Origin: Planctomycetota bacterium | GTDB lineage: Bacteria; Planctomycetota; MHYJ01; JACQXL01; JACQZI01 | Direction of reading: 5' to 3' | DNA length: 11,438 nt | Assembly (NCBI GenBank): GCA_016207825.1 | Contig: JACQZI010000028.1 | Span: forward strand, 1 to 11,438 | Shown here: one piece after another, positions 1-7,253 of the stretch | Layout: each line of letters starts with the position of its first letter | Numbering within the stretch: position 1 is the stretch's first letter | The notes under the pieces: model-generated | The model's input: the letters and a program-made list of their open reading frames with translations, nothing else | Database searches by the model: none | Told to the model about the DNA's origin: nothing | Made by a program: the position numbers and the translations under genes

Positions 1-141
1 ATCACCAACGGGATTATCCAGGGATTCGTTGACCCGGCACTGGGGTTGGATTCCTTTACCACGGGTGGGCTTTCACACATGGATTACATCCTGGATGGTG
101 AGAAACGGCTCTGGCTGGATGTCCAGGTGAGCCAAGTGTAA
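1..141 (+). CDS. C-terminal fragment of an unrecognised protein
   Basis: Frame 1 is open from the first base to a TAA at 139-141 and gives the last 46 residues of a protein whose start lies outside the window. The fragment begins ITNGIIQGFVDPALGL and ends RLWLDVQVSQV. It has no membrane segment or catalytic motif that I recognise; alternating hydrophobic and polar residues near the end (RLWLDVQVS) suggest a final beta strand. A strong intrinsic terminator begins 7 nt after the stop, which supports this being the true 3' end of a plus-strand transcription unit. I do not assign a function. The reading frame and stop are seen directly; that it is a real gene is inferred from the terminator and the open frame. 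Confidence 0.7.
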   Translation: MTNGIIQGFVDPALGLDSFTTGGLSHMDYILDGEKRLWLDVQVSQV

Positions 142-147
142 GAAATC

Positions 148-212
148 GGGGATGCTTTCCTATAGTCCTGAGTTTCATCAGGGCGAAGGATAGGGGCATC
201 CCCCTTTTTTTT
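148..212 (+). terminator. Intrinsic terminator after the partial gene
   Basis: GGGGATGC (148-155) pairs with GCATCCCC (196-203). Inside it, CCTAT pairs with ATAGG across a small asymmetric bulge. The stem is followed by one C and a run of eight T (205-212). This is a canonical Rho-independent terminator on the plus strand and separates the upstream gene from the acyl-CoA operon. Confidence 0.85.
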
Positions 213-228
213 ATCCAGCTGAATTGTC

Positions 229-257
229 TTGATTTTAAGCCTTTTTTGTAATATGAT
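229..257 (+). promoter_or_regulatory. Sigma-70-like promoter of the acyl-CoA operon
   Basis: TTGATT (229-234), a 17-nt spacer and TATGAT (252-257) match the -35/-10 consensus closely (4/6 and 5/6). Transcription would start near 264, about 25 nt before the ATG at 290 and just upstream of the ribosome binding site GGAG (277-280). The site lies right after the terminator of the previous gene, as expected for a new transcription unit. Confidence 0.65.
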
Positions 258-289
258 AGTTTTAATAAGGGTGTTTGGAGCGTAATATA

Positions 290-2185
290 ATGAATACTAG
301 CCCTGATGTCTTAAACCGAATCAAGTCGCAATACCCTGAGAAATTCGTATCGGAAGAGGAAATCTTCAAACACATCAACCCCGGCGACCGGATATTTATC
401 GGCACCGCCTGCGGAGAGCCCCAATACCTGGTCAAGGCCCTCATCAATTACGTGGAATCCAATCCCAAGGCGTTCTTCGATGCCGAGGTCCTGCACGTCT
501 GGACGCTGGGCGTGGCTCCTTACGCGGATGAGAAATTCAAGACCAATTTCCGCCATAATTCCTTTTTTATAGGGGAGAGCACCCGCTCTGCCGTGGGCAA
601 AGGTAATGCGGATTACACGCCGGTCTTTTTATCCGATGTGCCCAATTTATTCCGCCGGCGCTTGCAGCCGATAGATGTTTCTCTTATCCAGGTTTCCACT
701 CCGGATGAACACGGCTACGTCAGTTTGGGAATAAGCGTGGATATCGTGAAGGCGGCGGTGGAAGCGAGCTCGCTGGTTATCGCCCAGGTTAATTCTAATA
801 TGCCGCGCGTTCATGGCGAGACTTTCATCAATATCAAGGATATTAATTTCGTCATCCCGCATGATGAGTCTTTGCTTGAATATAATACCGAAACCTCCAA
901 GGAAATACAGATGAAGATAGGCAATTATGTTTCGCGTATCATTGAAGATGGGGATACCATACAGGTGGGCTATGGAAGCATCCCGAACGCGATATTATCC
1001 AGCCTGCAGAATAAGAAACACCTAGGTGTTCACACCGAATTACTAACGGAAGGGCTGGTGGAACTGATGAAATCAGGCGTCGTCGATAATTCCATGAAAA
1101 ACCTGAACCACGGCAAGACCGTAGCGGCTTTTTGCATGGGGAAAAAAGCGACTTATGATTATATCAACGATAACCCGAGCATCGAATTTCGAGCGGTTGA
1201 TTATACCAATAATCCCCTGGTTATATCAAGAGTCGATAATATGGTTGCCATAAATAGTGCTCTGGAAATAGACTTGACCGGCGAATCCACGGCCGAATCA
1301 ATAGGGAAAACTTTCTACAGCGGAATCGGCGGGCAGGCTGATTTTATGAGAGGGGCAATTCTTTCTCCCGGAGGAAAAACCATCCTGGCAATGGAATCAA
1401 CCGCGGAGAATGGCTCCGTTTCCAGGATCGTCCCATTTCTGAAGGAGGGCGCGGGCGTAACGCTTAACCGGGGTGATATCCATTACGTGGTGACGGAATA
1501 CGGGATCGCATACCTTCATGGGAAAAACATACGCGAGCGTGCTATGGCGCTTATTGCTATTGCGCATCCAAAATTCAGGCTGGAACTCATAAAAGAAGCC
1601 AAGAAAGCGAATTTGATTTACCAGGACCAGGCATTTATCCCGGGGAAAAAGGGCGAGTATCCCGAATATATGGAGATTCATCGCACGACCAAAGAAGGGC
1701 TGACCTTGCTCTTGAGGCCTGTGCGCATAAATGATGAGCCTTTGCTTAAGGATTTCTTTTATTCGCTTTCCGACCAGAGCATGTACCGCAGGTTCATTTC
1801 CACCAGAAAAGACATGAGCCATGAACGGCTCCAGGAATTTGTGGTCATTGATTATACCAGGGAGATGGTAATACTTGCTTCAATCAAACAGGATGAGAAG
1901 GAGTTAATCGTCGGGGTGGGACAATACGCCATAGACGAGATTTCCCATACCGCCGAGGCGGCTTTTGTAATAAGGGATGATTATCAGAATAAGGGAATCG
2001 GAAAAGAACTGCTTTCTTATCTCACCTATCTTGCCAAGAAAAACGGGTTGCTTGGTTTTACCGCCGAGGTCTTAGTGGAAAATAAGCAAATGCTCCATCT
2101 TTTTGAGAGCATGGGTTTTGACATAGAAAAAAGGCATTCTTCTGGAGTTTGCGAGTTGAGGATGACTTTTAAATCGAAAGACTGA
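290..2185 (+). CDS. Acetyl-CoA hydrolase/CoA-transferase fused to a GNAT acetyltransferase
   Basis: A 631-residue cytoplasmic two-enzyme fusion. Residues ~10-460 form an acetyl-CoA hydrolase/4-hydroxybutyrate CoA-transferase-type protein. The probable catalytic glutamate lies in HTELLTEG (E250), and the second conserved loop is GIGGQADF (345-352). This part would move CoA between acyl-CoA and a carboxylate, or hydrolyse acyl-CoA. Residues ~467-631 are a GNAT domain with the acetyl-CoA pyrophosphate loop QNKGIG (566-571) and a late ENKQMLHLFESMGF segment. Its opening (LLLRPVRINDEPLLKDFF) resembles the lysine acetyltransferase domain of Pat. I chose ATG 290, not the in-frame TTG at 275, because GGAG at 277-280 is correctly spaced for it. 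The stop overlaps the next gene's start by one base (TGATG), so translation is probably coupled. The fusion type is known; acyl substrate and acetylation target are not visible. Confidence 0.93.
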   Translation: MNTSPDVLNRIKSQYPEKFVSEEEIFKHINPGDRIFIGTACGEPQYLVKALINYVESNPKAFFDAEVLHVWTLGVAPYADEKFKTNFRHNSFFIGESTRSAVGKGNADYTPVFLSDVPNLFRRRLQPIDVSLIQVSTPDEHGYVSLGISVDIVKAAVEASSLVIAQVNSNMPRVHGETFINIKDINFVIPHDESLLEYNTETSKEIQMKIGNYVSRIIEDGDTIQVGYGSIPNAILSSLQNKKHLGVHTELLTEGLVELMKSGVVDNSMKNLNHGKTVAAFCMGKKATYDYINDNPSIEFRAVDYTNNPLVISRVDNMVAINSALEIDLTGESTAESIGKTFYSGIGGQADFMRGAILSPGGKTILAMESTAENGSVSRIVPFLKEGAGVTLNRGDIHYVVTEYGIAYLHGKNIRERAMALIAIAHPKFRLELIKEAKKANLIYQDQAFIPGKKGEYPEYMEIHRTTKEGLTLLLRPVRINDEPLLKDFFYSLSDQSMYRRFISTRKDMSHERLQEFVVIDYTREMVILASIKQDEKELIVGVGQYAIDEISHTAEAAFVIRDDYQNKGIGKELLSYLTYLAKKNGLLGFTAEVLVENKQMLHLFESMGFDIEKRHSSGVCELRMTFKSKD

Positions 2186-4299
2186 TGAAGAACACAGAAA
2201 GCAACGTCAAAGCACTTTTTGAGCCCAAATCGATTGCCATTATCGGAGCATCGCAGCATAAAGGGAAGATAGGCTATAAGATCCTGGAAAATATCGTTGC
2301 CGGCGGATACAAAGGCAAAATCTACCCGATTAACCCAAAAGGCGGGGAGATACTTGGGATAAAAGCTTACAAGGATATAGAAGATATCCCCGGCGAGATA
2401 GACGTTGCGACGATTGTCCTGCCGGCTAACCTTGTTTTTGAATCGCTCAAAGGATGCGCGGCTAAAAAGGTTAAATTCCTTTCTATTATATCATCAGGTT
2501 TTTCGGAAATCGGCAATGTCGAAGAAGAACGCAAAATCGCTTCCTACGCCCGGGAAAACAACATGCGCATACTGGGGCCGAACATATTCGGGTTCTTTTC
2601 TGCTGGTGTTTCGCTTAACGCCACTTTCGGGCCGAAGGCGGTAAAGCCGGGTGGCGTGGCGATAATAACGCAAAGCGGGGCGCTGGGCGTGGCGATGATA
2701 GGCAAAACCGCGGTCGAAAATATCGGGCTTTCCGCCATCATCTCGGTCGGCAATAAATCAGATATTGACGAAACGGATTTGCTTAAATACCTTATTAGCC
2801 ACAAAGAAACAAAAGTCATTATGATGTATATTGAAGGGATAAAAGAAGGCGCGCGTTTAGTGGAAACGTTAAAAGAAGCAACCACCGAAAAGCCGGTGGT
2901 GGTGGTGAAATCAGGCCGTTCCAAACGCGGCGCCATCGCGGCCGCATCGCACACCGGGTCTTTGGCCGGTTCGGATGATATATTTGATGCCATCATGAAA
3001 CAATGCAATGTCCAGCGGGCGGAAAATATCAGGGATGCTTTGGAATGGTGCAAGTTCCTTTCCAATTCGCCGGTGCCATCCGCAGAAAACGCAATTATCA
3101 TTACCAACGGCGGCGGCATCGGCGTCCTGGCGACGGACGCCTGCGAGAAATATGGGATAAAACTGTATGACGATTATGAGGCGCTGAAGAAAACGTTTGC
3201 TCCTGTCATGCCATATTTCGGCTCGGCCAAAAACCCGATTGACCTGACCGGCCAGGCAGAGTCATCCCATTACAGCCTGGCTTTTGCGACCTCGCTTAAG
3301 AACAAGAATATCTCGTCCTTGATTTCGCTATATTGCGAAACGGCCGTTTTCGATATCCAAAACTTCGAACCGCTCATCGAGGAGACATACCAGAAATACA
3401 AAACGGCCGGAAAGCCGATAGTCTTTTGCCTGGTGGGGGGCGAAAAAGTGGAGGAATGCGTCAAGTCTTTGCGACGGCGCGATGTCCCGGCTTTCAACGA
3501 CCCTTATGAGGCGGTCTCCTGCTTGGGTGCGCTTTATTCTTATGCGAATTATCATGGCGAAAGCTCCGAAGCAACGGATAAGCCCAAGATAGACGTTAAA
3601 TCCATGGATGATGTCATCAAAAAAGTCAGAACGGAAAACCGTAATTTCCTGCTTTCTAACGAAGGGCAGTCCGTGATGAAAGCCGCGGGTATTCCCACTC
3701 CGCAAAGCCGTATCGCCCGTAATATCAACGAGGCGGCGGATTACGCGGAAAAGATCGGCTACCCATTAGTCATGAAAATAGTTTCCAAGGACATTCTTCA
3801 TAAAAGCGACGTGGGCGGGGTGGCTTTGGATTTGCAGAATAAAAACGAAGTGGTAGAGGCTTACGAAGCCATCATCAATAATTGCCGGACGCATAACCCG
3901 GCGGCTGCGATTGACGGAGTGGAAATATCCGAAATGGTTCCCCGCGGGACGGAGCTCATAATCGGCGCCCGGCGCGACCCTTCCTTCGGGCCGATTGTCA
4001 TGTTCGGGCTGGGCGGGATTTATGTCGAGGTGATGAAAGACGTGAGTTTCCGCGCCATTCCGGTCAGCCGGCGCGAGATACTTTCCATGATAAAACAAAT
4101 AAAGTCCTATCCTTTATTACTCGGCGTCCGCGGCGAGCCGCAGAAGGATGTCGAAAGTGTAATAGACAGCATAATAAAAGTAAGCGGGATAATTGAATCG
4201 TGTCCCGCGATAACTGATATAGAGATAAATCCGCTGGTCGTATACGAAAAGGGCGTAAAAGCCCTGGATGCGCGGATTTTGATTTCCCGTTTAAAATAA
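2185..4299 (+). CDS. ADP-forming acyl-CoA (acetate-CoA) ligase, fused alpha-beta type
   Basis: A 704-residue single-chain NDP-forming acyl-CoA synthetase: acyl-CoA + ADP + Pi gives acid + CoA + ATP, reversibly, in the cytoplasm. Residues ~5-135 are the CoA-binding Rossmann domain (SIAIIGASQ). Residues ~150-460 are the two succinyl-CoA-ligase-like domains, with the phosphohistidine candidate H256 in AAASHTGSLAG and an upstream glutamate, E217 (YIEGIKEG). Residues ~480-704 are the ATP-grasp domain with the second swinging-loop histidine H539 in ILHKSDVGG and the metal/nucleotide segment near MFGLGGIYVEV. All residues expected for catalysis appear present, unlike Pat-type homologues, in which this part is described as inactive. 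There is no GNAT domain on this chain; that domain sits on the upstream gene. The start is fixed by the 1-nt overlap with the upstream stop; there is no strong separate ribosome binding site, consistent with coupling. Acetate versus another acyl substrate cannot be told. Confidence 0.95.
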   Translation: MKNTESNVKALFEPKSIAIIGASQHKGKIGYKILENIVAGGYKGKIYPINPKGGEILGIKAYKDIEDIPGEIDVATIVLPANLVFESLKGCAAKKVKFLSIISSGFSEIGNVEEERKIASYARENNMRILGPNIFGFFSAGVSLNATFGPKAVKPGGVAIITQSGALGVAMIGKTAVENIGLSAIISVGNKSDIDETDLLKYLISHKETKVIMMYIEGIKEGARLVETLKEATTEKPVVVVKSGRSKRGAIAAASHTGSLAGSDDIFDAIMKQCNVQRAENIRDALEWCKFLSNSPVPSAENAIIITNGGGIGVLATDACEKYGIKLYDDYEALKKTFAPVMPYFGSAKNPIDLTGQAESSHYSLAFATSLKNKNISSLISLYCETAVFDIQNFEPLIEETYQKYKTAGKPIVFCLVGGEKVEECVKSLRRRDVPAFNDPYEAVSCLGALYSYANYHGESSEATDKPKIDVKSMDDVIKKVRTENRNFLLSNEGQSVMKAAGIPTPQSRIARNINEAADYAEKIGYPLVMKIVSKDILHKSDVGGVALDLQNKNEVVEAYEAIINNCRTHNPAAAIDGVEISEMVPRGTELIIGARRDPSFGPIVMFGLGGIYVEVMKDVSFRAIPVSRREILSMIKQIKSYPLLLGVRGEPQKDVESVIDSIIKVSGIIESCPAITDIEINPLVVYEKGVKALDARILISRLK

Positions 4300-4311
4300 A
4301 AGGAGGATTCT

Positions 4312-5346
4312 ATGAATAAACTGGTTTTCGCATCAATGAATAAAAATGCCGGAAAAACAAGCATTATCATTGGGCTGGGCAGGGCATTGAAAATGAAGAT
4401 AGGTTATATGAAACCTTTCGGCGAACGGCTGGTATACCATAAAAAGAGATTATGGGATTACGATTCCGCCCTGATTGCGGGGTTATTCGGTATGAAAGAA
4501 AATCCTGAGGAAATGACCATCGGCTTTGAATACTCGAAGCTGCGTTATATGTATGATGAAAAACAACTGGATAAAAAACTGCATGAAATGTCCGACAGCA
4601 TGGGCAAAGGCAAGGATGTCCTTTTTATCGAAGGGGGCAAGGATTTGAGATACGGCTCCGGGTTGTCTTTGGATGTGGCTTCTGTCTGCAAGCGCCTTAA
4701 AGGGGAGCTTTTTATCGTATTAGACGGAGATGACGATTCAATACTGGACGATATCTTGTTTATCAAGAACCATATAAACAAGGAAAGCGTTAAGGTGGCA
4801 GGGTTAATAATAAACAAGGTCAAAAACCCGGCTGATTTCAAGGAAACGTATCTGGATATAATCAAACAAACAGGGCTGAACGTGGCGGGGATAATTCCGT
4901 TTAAACCGGAGCTGAATTACCTGACGGTCGGCTATGTGGGTTATAAACTTTTTGCCAAAACGCTTGCCGGGGAAGGTGCCGCGAGCCGGAGCATAAAAAA
5001 CATATTTATCGGGGCGACTTCAGCGGAAGAGGCCGTAAAAAACCCGCTCTTCAAAAAGGAGGATAAGCTTATCATTACCAGCGGAGACCGTAGCGATATG
5101 ATACTGGCGTCCCTGGAGAAAAACACTTCCGGGATAATACTTACCAATAATATCCTGCCGCCTTCCAATATTATCGCTAGGGCTTCCGAACTTAATATCC
5201 CGTTGCTCGTGGTCAGCCAGGATACTTATCAGGCGGCGCGCCAGATAGATGATATGGAGCCATTGCCTACTAAGGATGAAAACGAAAAGATACAACTGAT
5301 GGAAAAACTGGTTAAAGAAAACCTGGATCTGAAAAAAATAGTCTAA
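4312..5346 (+). CDS. P-loop/DRTGG protein, phosphotransacetylase-N-like
   Basis: A 344-residue protein resembling the N-terminal half of long phosphotransacetylases (BioD-like P-loop domain followed by a DRTGG domain), without any phosphotransacetylase catalytic domain. Residues 9-16 (MNKNAGKT) are a deviant Walker A loop, KPFGER (34-39) matches the next conserved strand, and LFIEGGKDL (104-112) the Walker B-like region. Residues ~205-310 are the DRTGG-type domain, with ITSGDRSD (255-262) at its signature. A perfect AGGAGG (4301-4306) precedes the ATG by 5 nt, and only 12 nt separate it from the ligase gene, so it belongs to the same operon. Stand-alone proteins of this kind are commonly annotated as phosphotransacetylase family proteins and occur beside ADP-forming acetyl-CoA synthetases. 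A regulatory, nucleotide- or metabolite-sensing role is inferred, not shown. Confidence 0.85.
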   Translation: MNKLVFASMNKNAGKTSIIIGLGRALKMKIGYMKPFGERLVYHKKRLWDYDSALIAGLFGMKENPEEMTIGFEYSKLRYMYDEKQLDKKLHEMSDSMGKGKDVLFIEGGKDLRYGSGLSLDVASVCKRLKGELFIVLDGDDDSILDDILFIKNHINKESVKVAGLIINKVKNPADFKETYLDIIKQTGLNVAGIIPFKPELNYLTVGYVGYKLFAKTLAGEGAASRSIKNIFIGATSAEEAVKNPLFKKEDKLIITSGDRSDMILASLEKNTSGIILTNNILPPSNIIARASELNIPLLVVSQDTYQAARQIDDMEPLPTKDENEKIQLMEKLVKENLDLKKIV

Positions 5347-5349
5347 AGC

Positions 5350-5673
5350 CTATTCTTTAACGCTGATATTAGTTTGGGGAAAACCATTTTCAACAAGCCG
5401 TTGCCACAAAGTCCGATTGGGGTGATAAAGGATAAACCTTTCATCCGACTGGGCGAAAACACCGAAAATTCTCATGCATGGTTTACCAATATGTTCCGTA
5501 TCCCTTAAATCCAGAACTATTTTTTCCCCGTTATAGCGGTTCACGCAGTGGTTAATGACCGTTTTGATTATGCCCCTGGCTTGACTTACTTCCGCTTCAT
5601 GCCTCCCATCTGCGGGGTGATGGTCTATAAAACGGGGGGCTTTCAGGTAAATATCATTTTTAGTAAAAGTCAT
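5350..5673 (-). CDS. Small protein, possible STAS-like fold
   Basis: A 107-residue soluble protein on the minus strand. The start is supported by a purine-rich AAGGGAGA 7 nt upstream of the ATG. The central segment EKIVLDLRDTEHIG (50-63) followed by FILYHPNRTLWQRLVENG (80-97) has the pattern of STAS and anti-sigma-factor antagonist proteins: a hydrophobic strand ending in DL, a helix, a second strand, then an amphipathic helix ending near a glycine. The N-terminal part contains a His/Asp-rich stretch (FIDHHPADGRHEAE). The usual phosphorylatable serine of SpoIIAA-type proteins is not evident (HIGKPC at that place), so phospho-switching is doubtful. It converges on the DRTGG gene with a 3-nt gap and stands alone. 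The gene is likely real; the fold assignment is tentative, and it may be an unrelated small protein. Confidence 0.7.
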   Translation of the reverse strand: MTFTKNDIYLKAPRFIDHHPADGRHEAEVSQARGIIKTVINHCVNRYNGEKIVLDLRDTEHIGKPCMRIFGVFAQSDERFILYHPNRTLWQRLVENGFPQTNISVKE

Positions 5674-5765
5674 AATTTAATCTCCCTTGTTTGATAGGTA
5701 GATAATTGCTAGAATGTTATATCGGAAATTAGAAGCGGAATAAACAGGTGTTTTTGAGGTGAGAT

Positions 5766-5798
5766 AAAAAACCCTCCCCGACGTTAGACGGGGAGGGT
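5766..5798 (-). terminator. Intrinsic terminator of the lipoprotein gene
   Basis: ACCCTCCCCG (5771-5780) pairs perfectly with CGGGGAGGGT (5789-5798) around an 8-nt loop. Six A on the plus strand (5766-5771) become the U-run when read on the minus strand. It lies 23 nt past the stop of the lipoprotein gene and insulates it from the small gene further left. Confidence 0.92.
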
Positions 5799-5821
5799 TG
5801 ATTGTGTGATTACGTCAAACC

Positions 5822-7063
5822 CTATTTGAACTTTACTAAATCGCAATCCTTAAAGACAGAGCGTTTTGATTGTAAGCCGGGCATATCCTTTTCCGCCGCG
5901 TCTTTGGCGTCGTAAGGTCCGGCATAAACGCTGATATTATCAACTCCGCCAATGCGTTCATTACGGGTGAAAGTATTAGAAACTCCGTTTGCATTCAACC
6001 AGCCAACCATACGGTTTGCCAAATGCTTTCCCATTTTGTCGTTTTTGTAGTAAATCAGCCGGATGCCCCATTTACCGGGGGTTGCGCCGGCTTCGGTATC
6101 TGTTTTCGGGGTAACATCCGGGGCCGGAGTTTCTTTTTCGGGGGTCGCTTTCCCCTGTTCTGTTTTAACAGGCGTTTTTGCTGTCGGTTTTTGTTTTTCC
6201 AATTCTTTTACTTTTTCCGCCAGGCGCGGCTTCTTTTTCATCACATCTAGCGTGATATCTTTTGCCTGCATGCCTTCCGGAGGTGCGTAAACAAAAAGGC
6301 TCGGTGACACGTCTTTATTCAGGGTAACATCCTTGAAAATCGCGGTAAATTCCGGCTTTTTGAGGTCTGAGCCGGCTTCATATTTTTTTATGAAATGGGT
6401 TTCTTTATCGAAATAAAGCCGGGCAGAGGTAATATTCAATCCCTTTGCCAGTGTCGGAGGATTATCCGTTCGGTAGAGTTCTTCAAAGCCGGCATCGCTT
6501 AAATCACCTTCGATTACCTCGCATTTTACTCCGTCAACCTTTTGCGCGGGGACAGATTTAAAATTATAAAGCTTGAGCAGGGTCTTGATTGTTGCGGGTA
6601 AATCCTGTCCCGCGAGTAATCCTGTCGGATAAGGCAGGTAATATCCGTCAAACATATTATCCGGTGTGACAATATCTTTTAAAGAAACTTTAAGCACGTT
6701 TTTCGGAGTGATGACAAGGTCTCCTTGTTTGTCGCTTAATTCAACCCATTGGTTTTCTCCGTCAAAGAGTGTTTTGTATTGAGCGCTGTAATTGGCTCCG
6801 CCTGAAACAGGAAGAGTCATTTCCGTATCGGTTGACAGCCGGTTGGGATTCATCCCGGCTATTTTACTGTTGATTGATGCGGAAGAAGCTTCTGTTCCTG
6901 CCGAAGGAACAGCCATGGTTATATTAACCGTCGCGTTGTAGCTTTCCAAGGAATCCAGCGCTTTATTGGCGTCGCTTATCACTTCATTAGGCTGCCTCGG
7001 TTTTGAGCAACCGGCTCCTAATACCATAAGAGCTGTAAGTCCCAGTATGACAAACCGTTTCAT
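5822..7063 (-). CDS. Lipoprotein with LolA/LolB-like body and SPOR-like tail
   Basis: A 413-residue exported protein. Residues 1-18 are a type II signal peptide (MKRFVILGLTALMVLGAG) followed by the lipidation cysteine C19, then SKPRQP. Residues ~25-265 resemble the LolA/LolB lipoprotein-carrier superfamily and related outer-membrane lipoprotein-sorting proteins: an opening helix (ANKALDSLESYNATVNITM), repeated strands such as LFDGENQWVELS, and a late YFDKETHFIKKYE segment. Residues ~285-330 are a Pro/Thr/Lys/Glu-rich linker. Residues ~332-413 resemble a SPOR-type ferredoxin-like domain (GIRLIYYKND ... ISVYAGPYDAKDAAEKDM). AAGGAGAG lies 7 nt before the ATG. It probably sits in the outer or inner membrane facing the periplasm, possibly touching peptidoglycan through the tail. 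The lipoprotein call is firm; the two domain assignments are by pattern, and the SPOR call is the weaker. Confidence 0.85.
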   Translation of the reverse strand: MKRFVILGLTALMVLGAGCSKPRQPNEVISDANKALDSLESYNATVNITMAVPSAGTEASSASINSKIAGMNPNRLSTDTEMTLPVSGGANYSAQYKTLFDGENQWVELSDKQGDLVITPKNVLKVSLKDIVTPDNMFDGYYLPYPTGLLAGQDLPATIKTLLKLYNFKSVPAQKVDGVKCEVIEGDLSDAGFEELYRTDNPPTLAKGLNITSARLYFDKETHFIKKYEAGSDLKKPEFTAIFKDVTLNKDVSPSLFVYAPPEGMQAKDITLDVMKKKPRLAEKVKELEKQKPTAKTPVKTEQGKATPEKETPAPDVTPKTDTEAGATPGKWGIRLIYYKNDKMGKHLANRMVGWLNANGVSNTFTRNERIGGVDNISVYAGPYDAKDAAEKDMPGLQSKRSVFKDCDLVKFK

Positions 7064-7104
7064 ATATGCTCTCCTTTTCTAAAATAAATATAAAACTTGT
7101 GTTT

Positions 7105-7132
7105 ACTATACTATTAGCTTGGTTAAATGCAA
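7105..7132 (-). promoter_or_regulatory. Probable promoter of the lipoprotein gene
   Basis: On the minus strand TTGCAT (7127-7132) and TATAGT (7105-7110) are separated by 16 nt. The predicted transcript would start about 35 nt upstream of the ATG. The -10 box is good (5/6) and the -35 box moderate. Confidence 0.45.
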
Positions 7133-7202
7133 GATAAAAATGATAATAAAGGAATGCAGGATACCCATGGCTTTACCGCGCTTTATAGTAAAATGATTTA
7201 AC

Positions 7203-7231
7203 TTGACCAAAGCGTACGAAGCGGGTATAAA
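7203..7231 (+). promoter_or_regulatory. Sigma-70-like promoter of the SurA-like gene
   Basis: TTGACC (7203-7208), a 17-nt spacer and TATAAA (7226-7231) form a near-consensus promoter. Transcription would begin near 7238, about 16 nt before the ATG at 7254. The site decides the start codon: the in-frame TTG at 7203 is the -35 box itself and would lie outside the transcript. Confidence 0.7.
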
Positions 7232-7253
7232 AGCTTCTGGAAACGGTTTAAAT

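Noticed and set aside
275-289. TTG start at 275 for the CoA-transferase/GNAT gene
   Set aside because: It overlaps the ribosome binding site GGAG that serves ATG 290 and has no site of its own.
2544-3119. Minus-strand 191-codon frame opposite the acyl-CoA ligase
   Set aside because: It lies wholly within a well-supported gene on the other strand and has no promoter, ribosome binding site or recognisable domain; it is a coding shadow.
7203-7253. TTG start at 7203 for the SurA-like gene
   Set aside because: The TTG is part of the -35 box TTGACC, and the 17 extra residues would bury the signal peptide that begins at ATG 7254.
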